Shown here piece by piece: positions 27,025 through 37,118 of a stretch of DNA of 50,688 nucleotides (the stretch's first letter is position 1; each line of letters starts with the position of its first letter). The DNA comes from Zelonia costaricensis (taxonomy: Eukaryota > Euglenozoa > Kinetoplastea > Trypanosomatida > Trypanosomatidae), in the NCBI GenBank assembly GCA_030849075.1, contig JASAOO010003382.1, positions 1 through 50,688 on the forward strand, given 5' to 3'. The position numbers and the translations under genes were made by a program. Under the pieces are notes generated by a model, which had not been told where the DNA came from, did no database searches, and saw nothing but the letters and a program-made list of their open reading frames with translations.

Positions 27025-27975
27025 GAGTCTGCGGTGGTAAATCCGGTGTGTGTGTGTGTGTGGAGAGGAGATAGGAACGTGGGGTGGAGGCCCTTCAGAG
27101 GCACTGTGAGGCGGCGTCGTGTGCTTGAGCGTACCGTGGGTATGGTAAAAGAGAAACACGGATGGTTGATGTGACAGGAGGCGGGGGGGGAGGGAGGCTG
27201 AGAAGCGACGGGCTGCGCTGCAACAGCTAGGCATCGCCTTCACGAGAGAGAGATGGAGAGCGCCGACCAGACATCAATCGTGCCCACACTCACAGAGGCG
27301 CACATTGCCGCTGCCGCTGCCGCCGCCGCGCGCCTTTGCAGTGCGAGATGGACCGCTGGTGGGCCCATCACAGCAGTGCTACGCTTGCAGGACGTCCATC
27401 GCAGCCCGCGGGAGTTCCTCTTCTCACGTCTGCGCGTGCACGTCGGCCTCCGTTTGTGGTTGAGTTTTACAGCGCCGTGGAAGCGCGCCGTGGCAAGGGA
27501 GGGACAGGCACAGGCTGGGGTGGAGGGTTGGCTGGGGGAGGGAGAGAAGTCGGTCCTCAGAAGCTGCTGCCCCCTGCTCTGTTAGCGGTGGAGGCTCCCA
27601 CCANGGGGGGGGGAGGGGGCCCGCGGGGGACACGCACAAACAACACAGACGCGCCGCGAGAAGCAGCTGCGGACGGCACCGCAACAGTAGCACATGCAAC
27701 GTGCACACTTCCCTGCCATCATACACACACACACATACTCACATCGAATCAGAATTACTCCTCCTTCCTTGACAGGCAACGGGTGGGGCCACTTTATGCG
27801 AACCCTTTACAGCAGCAGCGCCGCCCCACCATGACGAACCACGTGGCCTGCCCCCTCCCCCCTACACGCTCAGCCACATTCGTCTCTCCACCTCACGCAG
27901 GCAAGGCTCTGCGCGCTTCGGCACACGTACGCGTTGCCTCCCCCCACCCCCCACGGCACCCCCCTCCCCCGGCAT
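27025..27975 (-). other. intergenic region between RPB5 and RPB5z
   Basis: About 950 nt. A TG tract at 27046-27062 (CA on sense) lies just upstream of the RPB5z acceptor. A CA tract at 27722-27737 lies in the RPB5 3' UTR. An undetermined base is present at 27604 at the edge of a G run (27605-27613), so length there is uncertain. No supported gene. Confidence 0.5.
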
Positions 27976-28695
27976 CTAGACCACTTGCCGGTACGTCACG
28001 TACAGACCAGCGGACATACTCTTCCGCTCAATGCGCACCACCTGTCCCCGCTCCAGCCCGTAGTACCGCGCCACGGGGTCGGTGGACAGGATGCGGGGCA
28101 GCTGCGTCAGCTCCAGGGCGTGGGCGTGCAGCACCTCCTTGAGCTCCTCCTCCGACAGGGGCGTGTGCTTCGGCACGAGCTCGTGGTGGGTGATGTTCAC
28201 GCAAATCTCGTCCTCCTCGAACAGCTCAAAGCGCAGATCCTGCTCGCCGCGGTTGTACGTGTCCATGGTCTTGCGCACAATCGGGTTCGGCCGCGTCGGC
28301 GTCACGAAGACAACGCGCTGGTAGCCCTCGCTCAGCGCGTCCTCGGCGATCTTCTTCACCACCTCGGAGGAGAGGTGGTTCGGCGGGCAGAAGTACACGA
28401 CGGCCTTGAGCATGCTGCCCTCGCCCACCTCGCGCTCACACGCCAGCGTCATCTTGTCACGCCGGATCACCTGCTGACGCCGCCGTGGCGCCTCGCCAGT
28501 GCCCGCGGCGGCGGCGGCGCCGTTCGCGTCCGTCAGCTCGACCTCGTCAACGTAGCGCTCCACGAACTCGTGCAGGCTGCCGGGCACGACGTGCTGGGCC
28601 ACTTTGTACTTGCGGTCCGACATCATCTCCGCTGAGGTCTGCAAGATGCGGAAGCACCTGTGGAACTCCAGCTTCTCCTGTCCGATCGCGGGCAT
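27976..28695 (-). CDS. RPB5: RNA polymerase subunit RPB5 (shared subunit)
   Basis: The protein has 239 residues, close to the usual 205-215 of RPB5. RPB5 is a nuclear subunit shared by RNA polymerases; in trypanosomes this form is assigned to Pol II and III. The N-terminal jaw domain (about 1-130) contains a short Ala/Gly-rich insertion near 58-70. The C-terminal assembly domain (about 165-239) is canonical: ITHHELVPKHTPLSEEE, QLPRILSTDPVARYYGLERG and a final GLYVTYRQVV. The start is the ATG at 28695, following a CA-rich sense stretch with an AG about 29-31 nt upstream. It lies directly upstream of RPB5z in the same direction, so the two probably arose by tandem duplication and diverged. Confidence 0.95.
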   Translation of the reverse strand: MPAIGQEKLEFHRCFRILQTSAEMMSDRKYKVAQHVVPGSLHEFVERYVDEVELTDANGAAAAAGTGEAPRRRQQVIRRDKMTLACEREVGEGSMLKAVVYFCPPNHLSSEVVKKIAEDALSEGYQRVVFVTPTRPNPIVRKTMDTYNRGEQDLRFELFEEDEICVNITHHELVPKHTPLSEEELKEVLHAHALELTQLPRILSTDPVARYYGLERGQVVRIERKSMSAGLYVTYRQVV

Positions 28696-29544
28696 GGTGA
28701 CGGCGGCGACGGTATCTCTGTGTGTGTTGATGTGTTGAGAAACAGCTCAGGAGCGCAGCCGGGTTGCTGCTGCTGCTGCGGCGGTTCGTGTGCACTTGTT
28801 GATAGGCGGAGTTGTGCGGTTGCCTACTGGGGCAGTTCGAGCAGCCACGGAAGCAACAGAAGAAGAAAAAAGCGATTGTGTGAGCCGAACTTCCGTCGGC
28901 GCCGTTCCCTCGTCAGTTGAGCTCCGTGGTGGCTCCTTTATGGGGGAGGGGGGGGGGGTTGGGGTCGGCAAGGGCAGTGGTGTGGCGGGTGGGGGTAGGG
29001 AGGAGGGGGGGGGAGGGGGTCAGTTAGTGCGAAGTTGTGAAGGATCCAAAGGGCGAGGATATGTGATACAACATCAACACACAAGCACAGTGAGGGGGCT
29101 GGTGCAAGTCGGGCGCACTGCACGCTGCGGCTCCGCTTCGATTCACACACGTCTCTTGTCATGCGTGACACCGACAACACACACACACACACACACACAC
29201 GCAAGAGAAGAAAACAGGGCGAGGGCGAAGACGCGGCGTCAAACGTCTGCCCTCCTGTGGCCGACCGGCGAGTGCTTCCAGCAGCCGAGCACACACACAC
29301 ACACGCACCTGCCAGTCCATCCGCTTTCTCCAGCCTCCGCTGGCCCACTTCATCGCACGGTCGCCTTGTCTTCGATTGGGAAAACAAATTAGATACGAGT
29401 GTTGGCGGGGTGGAGGGAGGGGGGGGGCAGAGGAAAGAGGACGCGGGGCGCCAGTCCATTTTTTTTCTTGCTCCCCGTTTGCGCTCCACGCGCCGTTCTG
29501 AACTCGAGTCGCCCACCGTCACCTCCTTGGCTTCCGCGACTTCA
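28696..29544 (-). other. intergenic region between the LysM/PDZ gene and RPB5
   Basis: About 850 nt with no supported gene. Near the LysM/PDZ stop are CA tracts at 29177-29200 and 29290-29304 (TG on sense). G-rich blocks at 28949-28961, 29007-29017 and 29418-29427 read as polypyrimidine on the sense strand and may serve RPB5 trans-splicing or upstream polyadenylation. Confidence 0.5.
29177..29200. repeat. CA microsatellite
   Basis: A perfect AC run about 345-370 nt beyond the stop codon of the LysM/PDZ gene; TG on the sense strand. Confidence 0.93.
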
Positions 29545-32500
29545 TCAAGTGTGCGGCCCGCGCATACGCGCCGCCGAGCCAACGCCGTCGCGAGTCAAGC
29601 GACGCGCAGAGACGGGCTGCACCTCTCCGCTCGTCACAGCATGGAGCGTGTCTGGGACTTCCACATGCTGCTGCTGCTGTTGCTGCTGCTGTTGTGGGTC
29701 GCGTAGCTTGGGCCGGCTCGATGGGACATGCATCGGACGCGCAGAGGCGCCGGTGCTGCTGACGCGTAGGCGAGCCGACGTCGGTGTGCCGGTACGTGCC
29801 GCTGCCGCCGCGACCGTAGCAGCAGGCGGGTGCTGTCGAGCCGCCGGGCCGATGCTCAGCGGGCGCTCCAGCCCGCGTGCCTGCGCCGTCACAGACGCAA
29901 AACGCCCTCTCGGCTGCTGCTGGTGCTGCGTAGGTGGTGGTGGTGGTGGAGGCACACCAAGGCGTGCCGCCATGCGCTGAGGTGACGGCCCTGTTGGCAT
30001 TGTCGCCGCTGCTGCTGCTGCTGCTGCTGCTGCCGGTTGCGTCGACGTCGGCTGCACCTCATCGCGCTGCATCGGAGGCACCCGCAGTCGGTACGTCGTC
30101 GGGATGCCGCGGGGCGTCGTCGCCGTGACGAGCACGGTGAACTCCCCGCTGCCCCCGCTGTTCTTCAGCCGCTGCCGCTGCAGGTGCTGCTGCCGCGCCA
30201 TGCCCCGCAGGAAGTCGCTCTGCGCAATCAGCGGTTGCCCATCCAGCGTGCGGAGTGTGTCGCCCGCCTGCACGCACGCCCGCGCGGCGACAGAGCCGCG
30301 GCGCACCGTCGACACGAGGAGGCCATCCAGCCGCATTCCTAGCTCCCGCTCCACCGCGGCCGCCGTGACCTCCTCGGACGCCTTGCTGCTGCTTGCCGTG
30401 CGCTCGTCGGTGTCCACCGGCACACCCCCGGCCGTGGCGGCGGCGGCACCACCCTCCTGGAGCAGCCGCAGCGCACCCTGCGAAGCGAGCAGCACGTCGA
30501 TGCCGCGCGGCTCGTCGGGGCGGGCCGACATGGTGATGGGAAGCTGGTACACCTTGCGCGACGGCGCGGGTGCCGCCGTGAGAGGTGGGGCCGCCGACTG
30601 CGGCTGGGATGACGTGGCCTTCGCTGGTAGTGGCATGCGCGGTGAGGCCTCGCGCGCGTTCTTGACGAGAGCCTCGGCGGTGAGTGGCGCTGCGGTCGGC
30701 TCGGCTGCCTGCGGCTGCTGCTGCGCTGCAGGCGGCTGCGCGCGGTGCTGCTTGACATTGTTCGTGGCAGGCGGCGGCAGCGGGGCTGCGGAGCCGTTCG
30801 TCGATGCCGTGGCAGCGGGGTCCACGTGCGAGGGTGGTGCGTGGGTTGTTGCCGTCGACGGTTTCTGCTGCTGGTGCTGCTGCTGTTGGGCTGGCTGTGG
30901 TGGGAGGGCCGGCGCAGGCGGCCGTGCGTCGGCGCGTGCTTGACGGGGTGGCTGGACGCGCCGCTGGGCCGTCGCCGCCGCTGTTGTCGCTGCCGCCGCC
31001 GCCGGCGGCGCATCGATGCGTATCTTAAGGGCAGGAGACGTCGACGTGACTCGCGGCACATACACGGTAGCCGAGGCTGGGATGACGGCGCCGGCGTCCA
31101 GCTCTGCCAGCGCAGGGTTCCACTGCCGCAGCACCGCCAACGAAATACCGTGCACCACGGAAAGCTGGTTCAGCGTCTGCGGCTCTGGGGCCGGGGCCGG
31201 GGCTGCTGCTGCTGCTGCTGCTGCCGTCGCCGCGGATGCCGGTGCCGCAGCTGCCGCGCGTGGCCTGGAGGGCGGTGGCCTCTGCGGGCGAGACGCCCCA
31301 CCGGCAGCCCGCGCGTCGCTGCTCTTCCTCGCGGTGTAGCTCGCGGCAGTGATGGTTGGCTGCGGCACGGCCATGCGCGGCTCTGCCTCGACCGACGCCA
31401 GCGAGGCCGCGCTGTTCGCGCGATCGAAGGCGGACGCCGGTGGCGGTGGCGGCTGTTGCTGCCCATGAAGAGAGGCGGACTGTGACGCAGTGCTCGATCC
31501 GCTCTCCTCTTCCGCAGCGACAGCAGGCGCTTGTGCAAGGCGCGGACGCAGCCCTGCTGCGGAGGAGGTCGGGACGAGGCGCAGGGAGGCGCTCGCCGAC
31601 TTGCTCGACGGCGCAACCCGTGTGGTGGTGGGTGCAGTGGCGGCGACAGGCAGAGGGGAGGCGTGCTGCTGCTGCGCACCGGCGAAGTTGGGCTTTGTAG
31701 TGGGGCCCATTGACGGAGACATAAGGATGTGCTGCTGCTGCTGCTTCAACGCAACTCGCTCCGGTGTGTTGGTGTTGGAGGAGCTTCCCCTCAGCGAGGA
31801 CTTGTGGTCGAGCTCGGACTTGGCCGGCAATATGAGCTGCACCACGTCGCGGCTCCGCGCCTTGCCCCCGGTCCCCCCGCGCCCTTCAGCCGCTGCTGCT
31901 GCTGCTGCGGCAAGGTCATTGTCGAAGCGCCGCGCCCCGCATGCCGCGGCGTAGACGGCACGCACCGACGGAAAGAGACAACGTGACAGCGCCGCCGCCA
32001 CCTCGGGCGCTGTGAGCCAGTGCGCGCCGGGGTACAGCTCCCCGTTGTCCCACGCCAAGTCCACGACAAGGCCGCCGCCGTAGGAGAGGCACACGTCTTG
32101 GCATGCCGCCCGCGACTCAGAGGGCAGCACGCCCAGCGCCGCGCCGGCGTCCGCCACAAACGCGGCGCCGAGGTCGGCCATGGCCGGCACGTTGCTCGCC
32201 GCCAGCCGCGACCAGTGCACACCGGGAAGGCGCACCGTGTGGCTGTGACGCTGCTGCTGCTGCGTGGACGCAGTGCTGCTTGACGGCGCGACGGGCGCGT
32301 CGGCGATGACACTGACGTAGCTCACCGAGCGCCCCCTCTGCAATACGGCCTGTGCTGCTGCCGCTGCTGTTGGCTCCACTGAGCTGGGGGTCGCCGCACA
32401 AGACTCCGCCTCGCTACCACTGCGGTGATGGCCGCCACCGCCGCCACCCTCCACGTGCACGGATCGCGGGCTCGCCACGCTGAAGATGTACGACGCCGCG

Positions 32501-35406
32501 GTGGAGTCGCCAGCCACGGAGGCGGTCCGCGAGCTTGTCTCGATGGACAGCGGCGACGTGGGGCTTGGCGCGTCGGCAGAATTCGGGTCAGCCGACGGTG
32601 CTGCCGCTGTTGCTGCTCCTGCTGTAGTGAATGCGTCGACGTCGCCGCTCCTTGGCGTGGTTGGGGCCGGCGCGAAGGTGCTCTCCTTCCGCAGTAGCCT
32701 ATCGCTCTGGCTATCCCCTTCGCTGTCGCCGCCGTTGTGGTAGTGGTCGTCACTGATGCTGTTGCGGCCGCCCCTGACGCTGCTACGGGGGTCGCTGAAC
32801 CGCATCGTGCTACTGTTCAGCGTCGTGGAGCTGTCCTCGATCGGCTCGAACTCCTTCGCCTGGTACTCCGTGAAGAACTCCTCGTACAGCGCCGTCATGA
32901 GCGGAAAGGAGCAGAGTCCGAGACGCAGGTTGATCTCCGCCTCCGTCAGCGCCTGAGCGTGCTCCAGTTTGACGCGAATGTACAGGTGCGTGTCCACGAC
33001 GGTGAAGTGCACGTCACACACGTCCTCGTTGCGCAGGACCGGCACGGCCTCGCCGTAGTTGAACAAGTCCACGACATCCTCGCGCACGACGTCCTCCATC
33101 TCCGCGCGGTGACTGGCGAGAATGGTGGCCCACAACTCACCTGGAAGCCGCTGCATGTGCCGCGTCACGACGCGCGCGTCGGGGTCGCCGCGGGGCAGTG
33201 GAAGCGACGCGTGCTGCCCCATCGACGCCGACGCGCAGCTCAGCGAGAGCCGCTGCTCCTCGTGCCGACGTGGCGAGCGCGGCGGCAGGCCCATGGGAGG
33301 GGGCCGCGCACTGCCGCTGCTGCCGCTGGCGCTCGTGCTGCAGTGGCTCGCAACGTGGGCGTGCGTGCTCTGCCGCGGGAGCGGGCCGCTCGCGCCGCTC
33401 TGCCCACCGCCGCTGTCGCGGTGTGCCGTGTATCCGTGGCTGCTGGTCGCGCTCGCCGCGGAGGAGCCCCGCGACGGCGCCGTCCTGAGAATGCCGCGCG
33501 GCACGTCCGCGACGCTGACGGTGGCCATGCTGAGCACCGACGGCGTCGCTGACCAGGAGAGGCGCCGCGTCACTCCACCACCGGACCCGTTGCTGGTCGC
33601 AAAGGCGGGTGCCGGGTGCATCGGTGCCGACGGCAGCGATGAGGTCGACGCCGCCACCACCGCCGCCGCCGCTGCGCCTGCGTCGCTCTCGTCCGTGTCG
33701 GCGCCCTCGCCACCGCTGCCCCTGCCGTTCGTGCCCGTGGCGGTGGTAGAGGAGCTCGTCTGCGCCGCGCTCGAGGCGGACCCGGACGAGCCCGACGCGA
33801 AGGGCAGACTCGTCTGCGAGTCGCTGCGCAGCCCGAAAGGTGCCAAGCGCATCACCCCGCTCGCGGAGTCGTCGTGCTCGTGTGCGTGCTCGACGCCGAC
33901 CCTGTCGTCTGACGAGCGGAACGGGGACGACGTGAACAGCAGTGGCCCACCGCTGGTGCTCATGGCGTCATCGCTCTCGGTGCTGCTGCAGCGCACGACC
34001 GGGTTGGACAGCAGCCCACTCCCACGGCGAGGCTGCGGGCGAGCGGGGGTGGCGGTGGCGGCCAGTGCGGCATCCGACAGGGAGGGGTCCGCGTCGGCGG
34101 TAGCCGCGGCATTGGTGCCCCGCGGCACGGCAACAGCCAGTGCCGCCGGCCTGTCAGCGACCTGGTGAAGCGACGCGGCCGGACCCGCGGAGGCTGCCGC
34201 GGCCGCACCCGCACTCCGTTGGCTGTGGTTGTCGTGGCTGGGGCTTTTGGCGGGCTCGTCCATGGCGAAGTGCACGCGTGGCCAGCTCGTGCGTGACGTG
34301 TTGCGCGACGCGGTGCTCGCGCTGCCGTCCCCGTGCCGGGACCGCGCGAGAATCGAGCGTGGTGTCAGGATCCCAGTGGGGCTGCCAGGGGGCAGCCGCG
34401 CGCCGTCCTCGTCGCCGAGCTCCACCACGTTGCTGTTGCTGTTGTCGTTGGCGCCGTGGCGGCTGCCGTTCGCGTCCTGCGTGGACGACGGGGGCGGGAA
34501 CACGTAGCTCGTCGGGACATTGAAGGGCTCCTGCGACACGCTGCGGCGCACATAGGGCGCCGTGTGGGCGGAGCTGCGCGGCGTCTCTGAGGGGGAGGAG
34601 GCCGAGCCGGGGCTGTTGCTTGCCGGCTCGACACTGCCGCCGTAGCGACCGTTCCGCACCCCCGGCGACCGCGTCAGGCCGCGCCCCGCGGTGGGCGAGC
34701 GCGACAGCGGCGGGCTGTTCGCGTCGGCGTCGTCGCTGTTCCCGTCGTCGCCCTGCGCGACCACGTCAATGGGGCCGCCCTCGGGGTAGGCGAGGCGCAG
34801 CAGCCGCTCCGTGTCCTCTAAGTTGTACTGGGTGACCCGGATGAGCTGCTTCATGCGCAGCGGCCCGTCGTCCTCGTCCTCGCCGTCCATCATCGTCGGC
34901 GTGCCCCCAATGGAGGCGCGGGGCAGGAGCTGCCGCTGCCGCTGCAGCTTCACGAGCCCACGCATCATGTGAGCGTTCTCCATCACATCCCCAAGCTTGC
35001 GCGTCACGAGTACGCGACCCGCCTCGGCGCGCGACGACGACGACGACGACGACGACAGCGGCGCCGGGGTTGACGGGCCGGCGCTGCGACGGGACGCCGA
35101 GTTGTTCGGCATCGTGCGAGCCGCCGCACGCAGCCTGGCCTGCACGGAGGTGCAGAGCTCCATCAGGCGGGGAACGCTGTCGCGGATGTACTGCCGCGTC
35201 AGCGCCTGCTCTCTTGCGGTGGAGGTAGAGAGGGACGGTGAAGGGGGCCCCGCGCTTGGACTGGCTGTTCCGGCTACCGCGGCGGCGTACTCGCGCTCCC
35301 GGTCCTCGCCCTTTTGGAGAAAGAGCACGTAGGAGTCCACCGTGTCGTGCAGCGCCTCCAGCACGTCGGCCACATCGCCGTAAAGGTCGGCGTCGCGGTA
35401 GCTCAT
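29545..35406 (-). CDS. large protein with duplicated RLPG-x2-W module, LysM and PDZ-like domains
   Basis: The protein has 1953 residues, mostly disordered Ser, Ala, Pro and Gln sequence, with several ordered islands. Residues 1-230 include predicted helices (DVADVLEALHDTVDSYVLFLQK, then a basic helical stretch). Two related modules of about 95 residues lie near 749-840 and 1055-1160; both begin RLPGxxW, run through an acidic helix, a DV-containing strand and a hydrophobic strand, and end LxxCxFPxxxAxY. A LysM-like domain (LSVVHGISLAVLRQWNPAL ... VYVPR) lies near 1407-1455, and a PDZ-like domain (LLVSTVRRGSVAARACVQ, AGDTLRTLDGQPL) near 1685-1778. The LxGxxW module resembles repeats I associate with kinetoplastid cytoskeletal proteins, from memory only. 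No signal peptide or membrane segment. Function is unknown; a scaffold role is a guess. Confidence 0.85.
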   Translation of the reverse strand: MSYRDADLYGDVADVLEALHDTVDSYVLFLQKGEDREREYAAAVAGTASPSAGPPSPSLSTSTAREQALTRQYIRDSVPRLMELCTSVQARLRAAARTMPNNSASRRSAGPSTPAPLSSSSSSSSRAEAGRVLVTRKLGDVMENAHMMRGLVKLQRQRQLLPRASIGGTPTMMDGEDEDDGPLRMKQLIRVTQYNLEDTERLLRLAYPEGGPIDVVAQGDDGNSDDADANSPPLSRSPTAGRGLTRSPGVRNGRYGGSVEPASNSPGSASSPSETPRSSAHTAPYVRRSVSQEPFNVPTSYVFPPPSSTQDANGSRHGANDNSNSNVVELGDEDGARLPPGSPTGILTPRSILARSRHGDGSASTASRNTSRTSWPRVHFAMDEPAKSPSHDNHSQRSAGAAAAASAGPAASLHQVADRPAALAVAVPRGTNAAATADADPSLSDAALAATATPARPQPRRGSGLLSNPVVRCSSTESDDAMSTSGGPLLFTSSPFRSSDDRVGVEHAHEHDDSASGVMRLAPFGLRSDSQTSLPFASGSSGSASSAAQTSSSTTATGTNGRGSGGEGADTDESDAGAAAAAVVAASTSSLPSAPMHPAPAFATSNGSGGGVTRRLSWSATPSVLSMATVSVADVPRGILRTAPSRGSSAASATSSHGYTAHRDSGGGQSGASGPLPRQSTHAHVASHCSTSASGSSGSARPPPMGLPPRSPRRHEEQRLSLSCASASMGQHASLPLPRGDPDARVVTRHMQRLPGELWATILASHRAEMEDVVREDVVDLFNYGEAVPVLRNEDVCDVHFTVVDTHLYIRVKLEHAQALTEAEINLRLGLCSFPLMTALYEEFFTEYQAKEFEPIEDSSTTLNSSTMRFSDPRSSVRGGRNSISDDHYHNGGDSEGDSQSDRLLRKESTFAPAPTTPRSGDVDAFTTAGAATAAAPSADPNSADAPSPTSPLSIETSSRTASVAGDSTAASYIFSVASPRSVHVEGGGGGGHHRSGSEAESCAATPSSVEPTAAAAAQAVLQRGRSVSYVSVIADAPVAPSSSTASTQQQQRHSHTVRLPGVHWSRLAASNVPAMADLGAAFVADAGAALGVLPSESRAACQDVCLSYGGGLVVDLAWDNGELYPGAHWLTAPEVAAALSRCLFPSVRAVYAAACGARRFDNDLAAAAAAAAEGRGGTGGKARSRDVVQLILPAKSELDHKSSLRGSSSNTNTPERVALKQQQQHILMSPSMGPTTKPNFAGAQQQHASPLPVAATAPTTTRVAPSSKSASASLRLVPTSSAAGLRPRLAQAPAVAAEEESGSSTASQSASLHGQQQPPPPPASAFDRANSAASLASVEAEPRMAVPQPTITAASYTARKSSDARAAGGASRPQRPPPSRPRAAAAAPASAATAAAAAAAAPAPAPEPQTLNQLSVVHGISLAVLRQWNPALAELDAGAVIPASATVYVPRVTSTSPALKIRIDAPPAAAAATTAAATAQRRVQPPRQARADARPPAPALPPQPAQQQQHQQQKPSTATTHAPPSHVDPAATASTNGSAAPLPPPATNNVKQHRAQPPAAQQQPQAAEPTAAPLTAEALVKNAREASPRMPLPAKATSSQPQSAAPPLTAAPAPSRKVYQLPITMSARPDEPRGIDVLLASQGALRLLQEGGAAAATAGGVPVDTDERTASSSKASEEVTAAAVERELGMRLDGLLVSTVRRGSVAARACVQAGDTLRTLDGQPLIAQSDFLRGMARQQHLQRQRLKNSGGSGEFTVLVTATTPRGIPTTYRLRVPPMQRDEVQPTSTQPAAAAAAAAAATMPTGPSPQRMAARLGVPPPPPPPTQHQQQPRGRFASVTAQARGLERPLSIGPAARQHPPAATVAAAAARTGTPTSARLRVSSTGASARPMHVPSSRPKLRDPQQQQQQQQQHVEVPDTLHAVTSGEVQPVSARRLTRDGVGSAARMRGPHT

Positions 35407-35455
35407 GGGCGCTGGAGTGCGTCAGAGGCGGAGAAGGGGGAAGAAGAGGGGCTTG
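35407..35455 (-). promoter_or_regulatory. predicted spliced-leader acceptor of the LysM/PDZ gene
   Basis: On the sense strand, a pyrimidine tract (cccctcttcttcccccttct and following) is followed by an AG at 35412-35413, about 5 nt before the ATG at 35406. The very short 5' UTR is a caution; another acceptor further upstream may be used. Confidence 0.45.
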
Positions 35456-36736
35456 GGTGGCGGCCAGCACCGATTGGTGGTACACGACGAAGTGACTGCA
35501 AGCGCGAAGGGGGAGGGGGGAGCGAACCTCCAGCAGGAGCAACGTGAGAAGTGAACGGGCGCGCGGAGGAGGGAAGGGGCGGAGGGGCTGGCACTCCCGC
35601 AAGAGAGAGAGCAGAGCAAAGAGGTTAGAGAGCAGCAGCACAAGCACCAACGCGACGCGACGCGTATGTGTGGGCTGCCTTGCACGGCCAAGCCTCACGC
35701 TCCTACGGCCGCACACGAGCAGGCGGACACACACACACACACACAGACACACAGACACACACAAACACGCGAAGAGAACAGAAATACAGTCGAAGAAGGC
35801 GTGGAGGCTCCAAGGGGGACTGGCGGGAGTGCCACGTGTCGGAGAAAGCCGTTTTCCAGGGGAGGGCTTAGCACGGCGCCACCTCTGTCACATTCAACAA
35901 CGGACACCCAAACACAAGCCCACACAAACGAACACACACACAGACGTGCCCTTCACGACGCCCTACCCCCTGCCGCAGGACGGAGGACTGAAGGGGGAGG
36001 ACGGTGGGGAGGAGGACAATGGAAGACGATGTCGGCGGAATGGCAAGGGAAAGAGGGCGCACGCGTCTGTATCTGCGTTTGTGAGTGTTCTGTGTAGGTG
36101 GAATGGTGACAAGGGGATGTGCGAGGAGAGAAGTGTAAGTGTGGGGGGGGGGATGGCGGAGGGGATGAAGCAAGGACAATGCAGATCTCACGAAACCAGG
36201 GCTTGGGAGGAGGGGGGGGGGTGAAGGGGAGGGAGGAAAGGAGTCGGCGGTGTTCGGGTGTGCGGATCAGCAGCTTCTCAACAACTCCAGTGCAATGGAC
36301 AAGTGGGGGAAGGCGACAGAACAACAACGAGAAGAGGATGAAGTGAAGCGGCGTCAAGCGGTGGAGGAGTGGGTGGTGTCGGTCGTGATGTTTGGTGTGT
36401 GTGTGCGTGTGTGTGTGTGTACGGACGGGAGAAGATGCACAAGAGAGCTCTAGAAGGCAAGGAGAAGAAAAGAAAGCGAAACGAGACAGCGGATGGACGA
36501 GAAGGTAAGGGTGGGGTGGTGCGATGTGGGACGGAGAAGTGAGGAAAGAGAGGTCAGGCAAGGTGCTGCCGCGCGCCAAGGTCACAGGCAGCCCTGGAAG
36601 GGGTCAACGTAAGGAGAGCACACGCAAGCACACACACTCTCGTAGTTGCTCCTCGTGTATGCGTAGCTAAAGAAGGGGGAGGGGGAGGTGAGAAGAGGAG
36701 CGGCGACGTCGGGGCCCGATGAGCGTGTGCGTGGTG
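35456..36736 (-). other. long spacer downstream of the zinc-finger gene
   Basis: About 1.3 kb without a supported gene. It has a CA/GACA tract at 35726-35764, a G9 run at 36143-36151, a G9 run at 36212-36220 and a TG tract at 36396-36420. The sense strand is strongly pyrimidine-rich with long open frames of low complexity. If the intron candidate at 37119-37182 is not real, the zinc-finger 3' UTR would begin at 37178 and this region would be its continuation. Confidence 0.45.
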
Positions 36737-37118
36737 CTAGCAAGACCAATTTGTGAGCGCTGGTGCCCCGCAAGGAAGACTCGATGTGCAGACGACTCCT
36801 TCTTCCTCGATCCACGAGTGATGCTGCTGGCGAGGTACGTGTGTGCGTGTGTGTGTCATGCATTGAGCGGAAAAACGGTTCCCAAGCGCGATGGAGGGGA
36901 GAAAAGTGAAGAGGAGGGGGGTGGAAGTGAAGCGGTGAGAGTTTTCAAAGCAGCGGGTGGAGCCTGCGTACCACATACGGGGACGGGGCGGGAGAGGGAG
37001 GGCATCAATGTGAGTTCGACGTTTGCGAACCTGCCGCACAACAGGCCGCGCCTCCTCACCACAGATCGGCTTCGCTTCCGCTTTCCGCTTCCGTTCCGTC
37101 GACACATGAGCAGAGTCC
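36737..37118 (-). other. possible second exon of the zinc-finger gene (or start of a separate short transcript)
   Basis: If the GT-AG pair at 37182/37119 is spliced, the zinc-finger frame continues here for 126 more residues, starting with a basic stretch (DSAHVSTERKRKAEAKPIC, then RQVRKRR) and stopping at 36737. The first 40 residues look reasonable. The later part, with repeat-derived THTRTH, looks like non-coding sequence, so the spliced protein may be poorly conserved at its end. Alternatively the AG at 37119 is a trans-splice acceptor for a short frame with ATG at 37107 and stop at 36856 (83 residues). Confidence 0.2.

Noticed and set aside
35953..36585. Minus-strand open frame of 210 codons in the zinc-finger 3' flank
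   Set aside because: Low-complexity Pro/Ser/Thr-His sequence derived from polypyrimidine and CA repeats.
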